From NCBI RefSeq assembly GCF_003062295.1, contig NZ_PYCN01000017.1:1-64000 (forward strand): a stretch of DNA of 64,000 nt. Reading direction: 5' to 3'. Source of the stretch: Bradyrhizobium algeriense (GTDB lineage: Bacteria; Pseudomonadota; Alphaproteobacteria; Rhizobiales; Xanthobacteraceae). The notes under the pieces were generated by a model. That model was not told the DNA's origin. It ran no database searches and was given only the letters and a program-made list of their open reading frames with translations. Below are positions 39,857 through 48,638 of the stretch, one piece after another (within the stretch, counting starts at the first letter, position 1; the number at the start of each line of letters is the position of its first letter). The position numbers and the translations under genes are program-made.

Positions 39857-40892
39857 GATCGCCCTTCCCCGGCGGCCGGCCGAAATTACCGACGCGCTCG
39901 CGCTCGCTGAGGACCAAGCTGATCAGGCCGGCGGGACGAAACAGGATGACCAGCAACAACAATACGCCGAGGATGATCGGCCAGATATCCTGATAGCTGT
40001 TCGACAGCCAGAAACTGACCGCCTCGATCGCAACTGTTCCGATCACAGCTCCGATCAGCGTGCCGGAGCCGCCGAACAACACGTAGAGAACCACCTGCGT
40101 CGATATCACCACGCCCAGCATGTTGGGCCAGACGAAACCTTCATGAAATGCATAAAGGCTGCCTGCGAGCCCTGCGACGGCGCCGGCGAAGGAAAAGATG
40201 ATCGCCTTGAGGCGTTGTACCTGATAGCCGAAGAAGGCGATCCGCTGCTCGTTCTCGCGCAGACCCGCCAGCGCAAGCCCGAACTGCGATCGCACCAGAA
40301 AGCGGCATAGAAGATAGACCAGGACGAGAATCCCGAGCGTCAGATAATAATAGACCGGCCCCTCGGTGATATCGTAGCTGCCGAGCGACATCGGCGGGAT
40401 CGATGGAATGCCGTTCTGGCCTCCCAGATAATACCAGCCCCGCGCCACGCGATCCGCCGCGTAGGAGCCGGTGAGCGTGCCCAGCGAAACAAAGATCACG
40501 CTGGAGGGATGACGTCCGAGCAGTAGAAAGCCGCCAAGCAGCAGTGCAAATGCGAGCCCGATCAACAGGCCGGCCGGCAGCACCAGCAGGATCGAAGTCA
40601 CGCCGAGATCGCGGGCGATCAGCGCAACGCCATATCCGGCGGTGCCGAAGAACACGGCCTGCCCAAAACTCATGATGCCGGCGTATCCCCACACCAGATC
40701 GAACGAGAGCGCGAACAGGCAGAGGATCAGGACGCGCGTCGCATAGACCGTCAGATAATCCTTGAGGACCAGCGGCAGCAGCGCGCCGATCACCAGCACC
40801 GCGATTTCGATGATCGGTAGCACCTGTAACCGGCGCGAGCGGCTGGCACGAAGCGAAAGGCTCAAGGGCGTCGTCTGTGTCGTTTCTGTCAT
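39843..40892 (-). CDS. livM: ABC permease LivM-like
   Basis: A 349-aa integral membrane permease of the LivM family, with about eight to ten hydrophobic segments. The family core is FDLVWGYAGIMSFGQAVFFGTAGYGVALI, and the segment RVARGWYYLGGQNGI lies in the second half. The C-terminal loop VILFRPAGLISL is typical. The start at ATG 40892 is chosen because the longer start at 40967 would overlap the upstream gene and run through the stem-loop at 40923. Its own ribosome binding site is weak. Confidence 0.9.
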   Translation of the reverse strand: MTETTQTTPLSLSLRASRSRRLQVLPIIEIAVLVIGALLPLVLKDYLTVYATRVLILCLFALSFDLVWGYAGIMSFGQAVFFGTAGYGVALIARDLGVTSILLVLPAGLLIGLAFALLLGGFLLLGRHPSSVIFVSLGTLTGSYAADRVARGWYYLGGQNGIPSIPPMSLGSYDITEGPVYYYLTLGILVLVYLLCRFLVRSQFGLALAGLRENEQRIAFFGYQVQRLKAIIFSFAGAVAGLAGSLYAFHEGFVWPNMLGVVISTQVVLYVLFGGSGTLIGAVIGTVAIEAVSFWLSNSYQDIWPIILGVLLLLVILFRPAGLISLVLSERERVGNFGRPPGKGDHGSS

Positions 40893-40922
40893 CAAGTTGC
40901 CAGTAAATCCGCTCCGGAGTTC

Positions 40923-40946
40923 GCAGCGGCGGGTTGCCGCCGCTGC
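40923..40946 (-). promoter_or_regulatory. Intercistronic stem-loop
   Basis: GCAGCGGCGG and CCGCCGCTGC form a perfect 10-bp stem with loop GTTG between the substrate-binding protein gene and livM. Such hairpins usually protect the upstream mRNA or reduce read-through, so that the binding protein is made in excess of the permease. Confidence 0.75.
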
Positions 40947-40960
40947 ATTGCGCTCATCAC

Positions 40961-42181
40961 TCAGCATTCCTTGGGATCGACGAGGCCGGCGCTGCGCGCA
41001 ACGATCTCATAATTGCCGCCCTTGGCAACCGCCGTATACATCTTCATCTTGCAATGCCGCTTGCCGGGAACCATTTCCGCAGGTCCGCCGGGACCTTCGG
41101 CGATCTTCGCATGGTCCAGCGCAGCCGCGACCGCGTCACGATCGACCTTGCCGGCCTCTTTCACTGCCGCTTCCCATAGTTTGAGGCCACGATAGGTCCC
41201 GGTCGCTGCACTTCCCGCGGCAAACAGGAATGTGCCCGGGAACTGCTTTTCGTAGGTCGCCTGAAGCTTGGCGCTGAACGAATCTTCCGGCGTCAGCGCC
41301 TTGAAATAATCGAGGCAACTCGCAAGTCCTTCGATCTCCGCGGCCTGGTTGATGTTGAGCGTGTTCTCGTCGTAATAGACACACGACAGCCGGCCGCCGT
41401 TCTTCAGAAATCCGGCCTCGTAAAGCTGCTTGAAGAACGGTCCTACCCCCGGCGGGATCACGGTGTTGAACACCACGTCCACCTTGTTGGAAATGACCCG
41501 GTTCACCGTGGCACTGAAGTCGATCTGGTCGAGCGGGTAGTATTCCTCAAAGATGACTTCGCCGCCATTGGCCTCGATCACCTTGCGGGCATAGACGTTC
41601 AGCGTGTGAGGCCAGACATAGTTGGCGCTCGGCAACGCGAACCTCTTGCCGCCGTTCTTGATCAGCCAGGGAATGAATTCGTCGCACTGCTGCGCCGGCG
41701 TCGGGCCGGTACAGAACAGATAGGGCGTGCATTCCTTGCCCTCGTACAGCTGCGGATAAATGTAGAGCGTCTTGCCACGCGCGACGATCACGTCCTTGAT
41801 GGCGTTGCGCATCGAACTGGTGATACCTCCCAGCACCAGATCGACCTTGTCGCGCTGGATCAGCTTGCGGACGTTGCCGACCGCGACCGATTCATTCGAC
41901 GCGGTGTCCTCGATGAACAGCTCCAGCGGCCGGCCAAGCAGTCCGCCGGCGTCGTTGATCTCCTTGATCACCATCTTCGCGACATTCGCGTCCGCATTCC
42001 CGGCGTAGCCGATCGGACCGGTCAAGTCGGTCGCGATGCCGACCTTGATCGGGTCCGAAGCCGCATTCGCCCAGTCGGGGCGGACCACCCAACTGCCGAC
42101 GCCGGTGGCAATGGCGGTACTGGCAAAGGCGAAGTTGGAGAGAAATCGCCGGCGGCTGAGATTGCTGCGGTCGCTGAACAT
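40961..42181 (-). CDS. Amide/urea-type ABC substrate-binding protein
   Basis: A 406-aa periplasmic binding protein of the AmiC/FmdD/urea-binding group. A twin-arginine-type signal (SRRRFLSNFAFASTAIATGVG) directs export through Tat. The mature chain begins DPIKVGIATDLTGPIGYAG and carries the group segment GKTLYIYPQLYEGKECTPYLFCTGPTPAQQ. In an operon with an amidase, the most likely ligands are short amides or urea-like compounds. It lies between livH (3-base gap) and livM. Confidence 0.88.
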   Translation of the reverse strand: MFSDRSNLSRRRFLSNFAFASTAIATGVGSWVVRPDWANAASDPIKVGIATDLTGPIGYAGNADANVAKMVIKEINDAGGLLGRPLELFIEDTASNESVAVGNVRKLIQRDKVDLVLGGITSSMRNAIKDVIVARGKTLYIYPQLYEGKECTPYLFCTGPTPAQQCDEFIPWLIKNGGKRFALPSANYVWPHTLNVYARKVIEANGGEVIFEEYYPLDQIDFSATVNRVISNKVDVVFNTVIPPGVGPFFKQLYEAGFLKNGGRLSCVYYDENTLNINQAAEIEGLASCLDYFKALTPEDSFSAKLQATYEKQFPGTFLFAAGSAATGTYRGLKLWEAAVKEAGKVDRDAVAAALDHAKIAEGPGGPAEMVPGKRHCKMKMYTAVAKGGNYEIVARSAGLVDPKEC

Positions 42182-42184
42182 GGA

Positions 42185-43042
42185 CTAGACCCCCTTTGTT
42201 GAAATCAGGCCTTGCGGCCGAAACTTGATGAAGATGATGGCGAGAACGAACACGAGAACGTCGGCGATCACGGGCGGAATGATCCATGGCAATGCGGCGG
42301 CGAGCGTTCCGATTACGCCCGCGCCCGCCACCGGCCCCGCGAACGAGCCCACCCCACCGACCATGACGGCGACGAACCCCTGAATCAGGAAGCGCAGGCC
42401 GAGATCGGCAAACAGCGAGAACACCGGCACGATCAGCGCCCCCGCAAGCCCCGCGAGTGCGGCACCGAACGCAAACGTTGCACCATAGATCGCATTGGTC
42501 GAAATGCCCGAAGCGCGAGCGAGCGCGGGATTTTCCAGCGACGCCCGAATTCGCAAACCGAAGGCAGTGCGCGCCAGCAGCAGATAGCTGCCGATCATCA
42601 CCAGTGCCGTAATGAGAATGATGACCAGCCGCCAGGTGGAGAAATGCATGGTCCCGATAGTGACCGAACCGCCGAGCGGCTCCGGGACCGACAGATACAA
42701 CCCGCCGATCAAACCGCGGACGATCTCGCGGATGATGAGCCCGAGTGCGTAGGTGCCGAGCATCGCCACGATCGGTGCAGCGTAAAACCGCCGAACGATC
42801 GTCCGCTCCAGGAAAAATCCCAGTGTGCCGACGACAAAAGGCGCAGCCAGCATTCCGAGCCAGACCGGCAGGCCCGCACTGTAGACGATATAGGTGACAT
42901 AGGCGCCAAGCAGGACGAACTCGCCCTGCGCGAAGTTGAAGATGCCCATCATGCTGGCGATGATCCCGAGCCCCAGCACGACCAGAACGACGATCGCGCC
43001 GAAACTCAGGATCTCGAACAGTGCGACGAACAGATTATCCAT
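42185..43042 (-). CDS. livH: ABC permease LivH-like
   Basis: A 285-aa LivH-type permease with about eight hydrophobic segments. Family marks are LGLGIIASMMGIFNFAQGEFVLLGAYV, ARTAFGLRIRASLENPALARASG (cytoplasmic loop that couples to the ATPase) and VAVMVGGVGSFAGPVAGAGVIG. It lies between the amidase gene (51-base gap) and the binding-protein gene. Confidence 0.92.
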   Translation of the reverse strand: MDNLFVALFEILSFGAIVVLVVLGLGIIASMMGIFNFAQGEFVLLGAYVTYIVYSAGLPVWLGMLAAPFVVGTLGFFLERTIVRRFYAAPIVAMLGTYALGLIIREIVRGLIGGLYLSVPEPLGGSVTIGTMHFSTWRLVIILITALVMIGSYLLLARTAFGLRIRASLENPALARASGISTNAIYGATFAFGAALAGLAGALIVPVFSLFADLGLRFLIQGFVAVMVGGVGSFAGPVAGAGVIGTLAAALPWIIPPVIADVLVFVLAIIFIKFRPQGLISTKGV

Positions 43043-43093
43043 GTGGTATCACCAGCACCCCTGTCACCAGCCCCCGGGCGTTCGGCTGCCTGC

Positions 43094-44608
43094 TTACATT
43101 TTCTTCCAGTCGCCGGACTGCTCGAAGGCATGCGCCGCGCGATAGATGGTCATTTCATCGAAATGCCGGCCGACCAGCATCAGGCCGACAGGAAGTCCGT
43201 CCACCATGCCGCAGGGCACCGACATCGCCGGGTGGTGCGTGATGTCGAACGGCGCGGTGTTGCTGATCATCTCGAACGCGCGCGCGCACACCTCTTCCCG
43301 GCTGGCGCCCGGTGCAGGCAACGGCGTCGCCTTCATCGGCGTGGTCGGCATCAACAGCAGATCGTAGTTCGCCAGCACCTTGTCATAGGCCGCGGTCACG
43401 CGACGCGAAATGTTGACGGCCTTGCCGTAGTAACGCGGACCGAAATTATTGTTGACGTAGACGCCAAGCATCAGAAACAGTTTTGTCGTTTCCGACAGCG
43501 AGTCCGCCTGCCCGCGCCAGCCGCGGTGAAAATCCATCAGCGATGTCGAGTAGAGGTCCGAACGGCTGAGACCATAGCCGTCGCCAAACATCATGGTCTG
43601 CGCGATACCTTCGGCTCCGATCGGCGTCCAGACCGCCGGTGCGACCATGTGCATCGGGATCGAAACTTCCTCAACGGTCGCGCCGAGGCTCGCAAGCCGC
43701 TTTGCCGCTTCCCGCACGCTTTCGTTGACGGCGGCTTCGGCGCCGACCTGCTCAAAGCCTTCCTTGACGATGGCGATTTTCATGCCCTTGACGCCGCCGC
43801 CAAGCGCCTTGGTGTATTCCTGCACCGTGGGCGACTTGATCCGCGGATCATAGCCGTCGTCACCGGCAAGCACTTCGAGCAGCAGGGCGTTGTCGGCAAC
43901 GTTCGCGGTCATCGGCCCGGTATGGTCGACGAAGATTTCGATCGGCATGACGCCGGTGTAAGGCACCAGCCCCCAGGTCGGCTTCATGCCGTAGGTGCCG
44001 CTGAACGAGGATGGCATCCGGATCGATCCGCCCTGGTCGCCGCCGATCGCCATGTCGACCTCGCCGAGCGCGACAACGACCGCACTGCCCGAGGACGATC
44101 CGCCGGCGGAGAATCCCATCTTGTGGGGATTATGGACCGGGCCTGTTGAGTTGGTGTGGCTGCCGCCGGATATGCAAAACGACTCGCAATGTACCTTGCC
44201 GGCGATCTCGGCGCCGGCATCGAGCATGCGTGTGACGATGGTGGCGTCGAAATCCGGCACGTAGCCTTCGAGCGTCGCGGAGCCGTTCATCATCGGCACC
44301 CCGGCCAGCATGATGTTGTCCTTCAGCGCCACGACCTTGCCTTTCAGCTTGCCGCTCGCGGCACCCTTGACAGTCGATTTGCGGTACCAGGCGTTGCGCG
44401 GATTTTCCTCCGGGCCGGGCCGATAGCCCGGCGTCCGCGGGTATTTGACGACCGGGACTTCGTCGGGCATCGCGCCGACAGCGTTGTAGGCATCGACCGA
44501 GCCTTGCATCAATCCGCGGAAGGAAGTGACATCCTCATCGGTCAATGCCAGGCCGCATTGATCGGCGACCGCGCGCAGTTGATCGGGCGTTGGAAGCGCT
44601 ACTGTCAC
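43094..44608 (-). CDS. Amidase (amidase signature family)
   Basis: A 504-aa amidase of the Ser-cisSer-Lys family, a cytosolic enzyme that hydrolyses an amide to a carboxylate and ammonia. The catalytic lysine is in VVALKDNIMLAGVPM. The Gly/Ser-rich signature is MGFSAGGSSSGSAVVVALGEVDMAIGGDQGGSIRMPSSF and holds the cis-serine and nucleophile. Length fits the family. The gene precedes the transport genes and follows the AmiC-like sensor, so the operon is for amide import and use. The range of substrates cannot be read from sequence. Confidence 0.93.
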   Translation of the reverse strand: MTVALPTPDQLRAVADQCGLALTDEDVTSFRGLMQGSVDAYNAVGAMPDEVPVVKYPRTPGYRPGPEENPRNAWYRKSTVKGAASGKLKGKVVALKDNIMLAGVPMMNGSATLEGYVPDFDATIVTRMLDAGAEIAGKVHCESFCISGGSHTNSTGPVHNPHKMGFSAGGSSSGSAVVVALGEVDMAIGGDQGGSIRMPSSFSGTYGMKPTWGLVPYTGVMPIEIFVDHTGPMTANVADNALLLEVLAGDDGYDPRIKSPTVQEYTKALGGGVKGMKIAIVKEGFEQVGAEAAVNESVREAAKRLASLGATVEEVSIPMHMVAPAVWTPIGAEGIAQTMMFGDGYGLSRSDLYSTSLMDFHRGWRGQADSLSETTKLFLMLGVYVNNNFGPRYYGKAVNISRRVTAAYDKVLANYDLLLMPTTPMKATPLPAPGASREEVCARAFEMISNTAPFDITHHPAMSVPCGMVDGLPVGLMLVGRHFDEMTIYRAAHAFEQSGDWKKM

Positions 44609-44754
44609 GATGGTTTCTCCTGTTTCTTCTGAATGCTTGTGGGCAAGTTGCCGGATGAAGGCCGGCCCCGTTCACATCACTAGAAACGGAAATGTTTTCC
44701 TTTTCAAGTATTATTTCGCAACCTTCCATTTTGGTGAAACGATACGTGCGGCCG

Positions 44755-45933
44755 TCAGAACTGCTTGATCAGCTGGAAGTCGAGCCCGCTGGCCGCCGCA
44801 AGATAGATCGGCATGCGTGCACTGCCGCGCCTGATGCCGACGGTGCCTCGTGCGCCCTGATAGTCCACATTCGCAGCAGCGGAGAGCAGCGGCTTCCTCG
44901 CCAGCGATCCTGCACGCGCTGCGACCGTCTCCAGAAACCGCAACCCTTCGTAGTTTGACTGCGCGATCGAGCCGAGCGGCGGCGCGTGACGGCCGAACGA
45001 CGCCTCGTATTGGCTGAGGAAGGCATCGTTCTCGCGCGACGCCCTGTCGATGAAATAGCCAGACGCGCAGAACAGGTTTTCGGTGTTGTCGGCGCCGATC
45101 CCGAGCAGCACCGTCTCGTCCATCGCGCCGGCCAGACGGAGCATTCGGGAGCCGAGCCCCTGCTCGCCAAAGGTACGGTTGAAGACGACGCTATCGGCGC
45201 CGATCAACGTGATCAGAACCACGTCGGGCTTGGCGGCCCGAATCCGCGCGAGCTGGCTGCTGTGATTGTGCTCGCCGATGGGCACGAACTCTTCGCCGAC
45301 GACACGCCCGCCGGCATCCGCGATGTATTTCTTGATCGCCTTGTGCGAGAGCCATGGCCAGACATAGTCGCTGCCGATCAGATACCAGTTCGACGCGTGC
45401 CTGGCGTTGGCGAGCCACTCGATGGCCGGGCGCCATTGCGCCCCCGGCGTCTCGCCGATGGCCATGACGCCGGGCGTTCGCTCGCCGCCCTCATAGACCG
45501 GCGTGTAAAGGTAGGGAATGTGTCCGGCGACGACCTTGCGCAACGCCACCCTGACCGCACTGATATGCGAGCCCATCACGAGATCTGCGTCTTCGGACGC
45601 GACAATGTCGGAAGCCGTCCGCGTCACGTCGTTGATATCGCCGCCGGTGTCATGGAACGCAACTTCAATCTCGCGGCCAAGAATGCCGCCGCGGCGGTTG
45701 ATTTCGGAAACGCCCAGCAGCGTACTGTTGATGGAAGCCGGCCCCCAGATTCCCGACGGACCCGATAGTCCGACAAAATTGGCAATGCGCAGTTTCTTGC
45801 GGTCGCGGCGCTCACGGAACAGGCGCGGCGATGGCCCGGAGCTTCCCGAACCGAACTCCGGGAGTCCCCTTAGCAGCCATTCCGGCGGCATCGACGGCCC
45901 GCCGAACTTTCCAAATTGCGTTAGCGAGAGCAA
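44755..45933 (-). CDS. AmiC-like amide-binding protein, no signal peptide
   Basis: A 392-aa type-I binding-fold protein close to AmiC/FmdD: LRIANFVGLSGPSGIWGPASINSTLLGVSEINRRGGILG, AIGETPGAQWRPAIEWLANAR and YLIGSDYVWPWLSHKAIKKYI. It has no signal peptide (N-terminus MLSLTQFGKFGGPSMPPEWLLRG), so it should be cytosolic like Pseudomonas AmiC, which binds amides and holds the antiterminator AmiR. No AmiR-like gene is next to it; the only regulator nearby is MarR. TTG 45933 has AAGGAGAG upstream. Confidence 0.82.
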   Translation of the reverse strand: MLSLTQFGKFGGPSMPPEWLLRGLPEFGSGSSGPSPRLFRERRDRKKLRIANFVGLSGPSGIWGPASINSTLLGVSEINRRGGILGREIEVAFHDTGGDINDVTRTASDIVASEDADLVMGSHISAVRVALRKVVAGHIPYLYTPVYEGGERTPGVMAIGETPGAQWRPAIEWLANARHASNWYLIGSDYVWPWLSHKAIKKYIADAGGRVVGEEFVPIGEHNHSSQLARIRAAKPDVVLITLIGADSVVFNRTFGEQGLGSRMLRLAGAMDETVLLGIGADNTENLFCASGYFIDRASRENDAFLSQYEASFGRHAPPLGSIAQSNYEGLRFLETVAARAGSLARKPLLSAAANVDYQGARGTVGIRRGSARMPIYLAAASGLDFQLIKQF

Positions 45934-46022
45934 TTCGCTCTCCTTTCAGCTTCTTTAGTCCGGCGCGATCAGACTACCATCGGCAAGGTGATCGGCAACA
46001 AAAAATATCCTAGTGGAAAATA

Positions 46023-46034
46023 TTGAATATTCAA
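46023..46034. promoter_or_regulatory. Candidate MarR operator
   Basis: TTGAATATTCAA is a perfect 12-base palindrome in the 159-base AT-rich gap between the divergent AmiC-like and MarR genes. A related half-site AAATATTCATCC lies 36-48 bases further on. MarR proteins usually bind such sites over their own divergent promoter; binding is inferred. Confidence 0.55.
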
Positions 46035-46092
46035 CGATTCCCATGCATATAGAACAAGCAAGAGCGCTAAATATTCATCCAAAACCCCCGTT

Positions 46093-46545
46093 ATGAAGTT
46101 CAAACCCTTGGCCAAATCGCCCAGCAAACCCATCACCGAGCATCTCGCTTATCTGCTTGCGCAGGCCAACCGGGAGATCAACCGTCAGCTCGACGCGCGG
46201 TTTCGCAAGGAAGGCGTGCCGGTCGAGCAATGGCGTATTCTGAAAGTGCTTTCCGATGGCAAGGGCCATTCGATGGGCGAACTCGCGGAAGCGGTACTGC
46301 TCAATCATCCGACCCTGACCAAGATGGTCGACCGAATGGTGTCCGACGCGCTCGTGTACCGGGTCCAGGACGCCGACGACCGACGCAAGGTTTTGATGTT
46401 CTCCTCCGATCGCGGCAAGGCGCTGACCCAGCGCCTGAACTCGCTGGCGCTGAGTCAGGAAGCCTTTATCGCCGAGAACTACGGCGACAAGGCCACGGCA
46501 GAATTGAAACGCCTGCTGGAAAGCCTGATCGAGAAGGCGAACTGA
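46093..46545 (+). CDS. MarR-family regulator
   Basis: A 150-aa winged-helix regulator of the MarR family. The core is EHLAYLLAQANREINRQLDARFRKEGVPVEQWRILKVL, the recognition helix region GELAEAVLLNHPTLTKMVDRMVSDALVYR, and the wing DADDRRKVLMFSSDRGK. It is divergent from the amide operon with 159 bases between, so it probably controls that operon and itself. No clear ribosome binding site precedes ATG 46093. Confidence 0.88.
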   Translation: MKFKPLAKSPSKPITEHLAYLLAQANREINRQLDARFRKEGVPVEQWRILKVLSDGKGHSMGELAEAVLLNHPTLTKMVDRMVSDALVYRVQDADDRRKVLMFSSDRGKALTQRLNSLALSQEAFIAENYGDKATAELKRLLESLIEKAN

Positions 46546-46649
46546 CCACGGCTCTGATTAAATCAGAGCCGTGCTCTAGTTTTTTTGTTTGACGCGTTTT
46601 CTTTACGCGAACCGGTACCCACTTCGCTCGAAAACGCTATGGATCCGCG

Positions 46650-46843
46650 CTACGCCGCCAACGCTATGAGCGCGGCCTCGGAGGCAGCGTCCGCCGGCAT
46701 GAACATCTCCACGCGCAATTCTTGCAGCGTCACATCCTGTGGTGTGCCCAGCGTCAGCACCGCCCCGATCAGACCGATACTGACGTCGCCCTTGCGCAAG
46801 CGCACTTCGCACAGCGGTCCCGGCGCTTCGCTTTCGTTGAGCT
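46650..46843 (-). pseudogene. Remnant of MmyB-type XRE regulator
   Basis: The minus strand carries the last 65 or so codons of a protein that matches the C-terminus of the next gene: GTPQDVTLQELRVEMFMPAD here and GTPVDITLQELALETFFPAD there, ending at a TAG (46650-46652). The upstream part is missing and is replaced by a dispersed repeat. It is the 3' stub of a deleted paralogue. Confidence 0.75.
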
Positions 46844-46914
46844 GTGGGGCGAAGCGAAACCCATCAATACTGATTATGACGCTGATGGGTATCGCTGCGC
46901 TCCACCCATCCTAC
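46844..46914. repeat. Imperfect inverted repeat
   Basis: The left part ends GGCGAAGCGAAACCCATCA, and the right part TGATGGGTATCGCTGCGCTC is its imperfect complement and runs on to CCACCCATCCTAC. It is the same family as the 10028-10117 repeat but degenerate and with a shorter left arm. It sits exactly between the XRE regulator and the remnant of its paralogue. Confidence 0.8.
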
Positions 46915-46917
46915 AAG

Positions 46918-47739
46918 TTACGTCAAACTCGCCGCTATCTGCCGCATCCGCTCGGCGGTCAGATCGTCGGCGGGGAAGAAGGTTTCCAGCGCCAGCTCCT
47001 GCAACGTGATGTCGACCGGCGTGCCGAATACCATGGTGGTCGAGATGAAGCTCAGCACTTCGTCATTGCGGCGCAGCTTGAAGGGGATCGCGACATTGTC
47101 GGCCGAGACCGGACCCGAGCGCGCCGGCATCCGATAGGCTTTCAGTTCCTGATACAGTTTGAGCAGTTCGGGATCGGCCGTCGCTTCGCACTGCCGGTGC
47201 AGCCGCTCCAGAAGATGCGCGCTCCATTCGGCGAGATTGACTGTGCGCGGCGCCAGTCCCTCGGGATGAAAGGCCAGCCTTAGAATGTTGAAGGGTTGCC
47301 CGAGCAGATGCGGCGGCAAGCCTTCGAGCAGCGGCGCCACCATGCGATTGGCCGTCACCAGATTCCAGTGCCGGTCATAGGCCAGCGCCGGATTGGGCTC
47401 ATGCGCCTTAAGGACGAGGTCGATCGCCTGCCGGGCTGATTTGAGCGCGGGGTCGTCGAGCGAGCGCTGCGGAAAGGCCGGCGCAAAGCCCGCCGCGACC
47501 AGAAGCACGTTGCGTTCACGCAAGGGAACCTCCAATCGCTCGGCGAGCTTCAGCACCATTTCGCGCGACGGCGCAGCGCGGCCCGTCTCCACAAAACTGA
47601 GATGGCGCGCGGATATTTCGGCATCCCCCGCCAGATCAAGCTGGCTCAGATGGCGGCGCTGCCGCCATTCGCGCAAATGATCGCCGATATGGACGGGCTG
47701 GGTTCGTTCGGCTCGCGCCGTGGCAGCATGTGCGTTCAT
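46918..47739 (-). CDS. XRE regulator with MmyB-type ligand domain
   Basis: A 273-aa transcription regulator. An N-terminal XRE helix-turn-helix (LREWRQRRHLSQLDLAGDAEISARHLSFVETGRAAPS) is followed by a MmyB-type ligand-binding domain (LALDRHWNLVTANRM-like segment ALAYDRHWNLVTANRM, then FNILRLAFHPEGL, and ending GTPVDITLQELALETFFPADDLTAERM). Such regulators usually control a neighbouring dehydrogenase gene, but the divergent gene here encodes a small protein. Start ATG 47739. Confidence 0.88.
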   Translation of the reverse strand: MNAHAATARAERTQPVHIGDHLREWRQRRHLSQLDLAGDAEISARHLSFVETGRAAPSREMVLKLAERLEVPLRERNVLLVAAGFAPAFPQRSLDDPALKSARQAIDLVLKAHEPNPALAYDRHWNLVTANRMVAPLLEGLPPHLLGQPFNILRLAFHPEGLAPRTVNLAEWSAHLLERLHRQCEATADPELLKLYQELKAYRMPARSGPVSADNVAIPFKLRRNDEVLSFISTTMVFGTPVDITLQELALETFFPADDLTAERMRQIAASLT

Positions 47740-47839
47740 GGTGAAAAACCTACCATGCGAATTTCGTCCATTCCATTACGTCCGAGGTAATCGAAACGGG
47801 TCACGGGCTGGCTCATCCTGGGGGCACAGGAGATGACCC

Positions 47840-48061
47840 ATGCTGATGCTTTCCCTCTTCCGCTTCGTCGCCGCTGTAATCCCCTGGGTGGTCAATCTGG
47901 CCACCTGGTTGCTGGCGCGCTCCCTGAACTTGCCGCAGCCGTTGGTGCACGACACCAGCGTCTTCGTGTTCGTGCAGGTGCAGACGATCGAAAACAGGGT
48001 CGGCAAGGCGCTCTGCCCGATGCGGCTGATGCGTCAGCTCCGGTCGCTGCTGCAGCGTTGA
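47840..48061 (+). CDS. Possible small membrane-associated protein
   Basis: A 73-aa frame with one hydrophobic segment (FRFVAAVIPWVVNLATWLLA) and a basic C-terminus. AGGAGA precedes the ATG at 47840. It is divergent from the XRE regulator with 100 bases between and 44 bases before the next gene, which may be co-transcribed and regulated by it. No family is recognised, and the protein may be unreal. Confidence 0.45.
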   Translation: MLMLSLFRFVAAVIPWVVNLATWLLARSLNLPQPLVHDTSVFVFVQVQTIENRVGKALCPMRLMRQLRSLLQR

Positions 48062-48105
48062 TCGCTGTCTCGCCCAAAGTCCCCCCAAGCCAAAGGAGAA
48101 CTGCC

Positions 48106-48504
48106 ATGATTCATCCGTCCACATTCCTGAACCGCGCGCTGCTCGCCGACGCCATCTTCAGCGGCGTCGCTGCGGTGGCCCTCACCCTCGGCGCCGGCGC
48201 GCTCGCGCCCTTCCTCAATCTGCCGGAGGCGTTGCTGCGTGAAACCGGGCTGTTCCTGATCGCCTATACGGCGCTGGTTGGCTGGCTGGCCACACGGTCG
48301 ACGGTGGCGAAGGCGTTGGTGTTGCTTGTCATCGTGGGAAATGCCGCGTGGACGCTCGGCAGCATCGCACTGCTGTTCTCGGGTGCGGTAAGCCCGAACC
48401 TGCTCGGCCAGGTCTTCATCGTTGCCCAGGCGATTGCGACAGGCGTGTTTGCTGAGTTGCAGTACATCGGCCTGCGCAAGAGCGGCGAGACGGCAACGGC
48501 ATAA
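48106..48504 (+). CDS. Small integral membrane protein, 132 aa
   Basis: A four-helix membrane protein: LLADAIFSGVAAVALTLGAGALAPFL, LFLIAYTALVGWLA, ALVLLVIVGNAAWTLGSIALLF and LLGQVFIVAQAIATGVFAELQYIGL. The function is unknown. AAAGGAGA 5 bases upstream supports ATG 48106, rather than an in-frame upstream start at 47833 that overlaps the preceding small gene in another frame. Confidence 0.7.
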   Translation: MIHPSTFLNRALLADAIFSGVAAVALTLGAGALAPFLNLPEALLRETGLFLIAYTALVGWLATRSTVAKALVLLVIVGNAAWTLGSIALLFSGAVSPNLLGQVFIVAQAIATGVFAELQYIGLRKSGETATA

Positions 48505-48510
48505 GCCTCA

Positions 48511-48630
48511 GCCGTCATTGCCTGCGACAAACGCGAAGCGTTTGCGCAAGGGAGCAAAGCGACGAAGCAATCCACGCCTCAGCAAGTGGAGAAGTGGATT
48601 GCTTCGCTTACATCGACAGCAATGACGGGG
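48511..48630. repeat. Dispersed inverted repeat
   Basis: The ends GCCGTCATTGC and GCAATGACGGGG are complementary; within them GAAGCAATCCAC and GTGGATTGCTTC (about 48565-48604) form a perfect 12-bp inverted pair. It is related to the repeat at 23649. Confidence 0.85.
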
Positions 48631-48638
48631 AAAGAGCC

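Noticed and set aside
42212..44149. A 645-codon plus-strand open frame
   Set aside because: It is antisense to livH and the amidase, with Arg/His/Asp-rich noise sequence.
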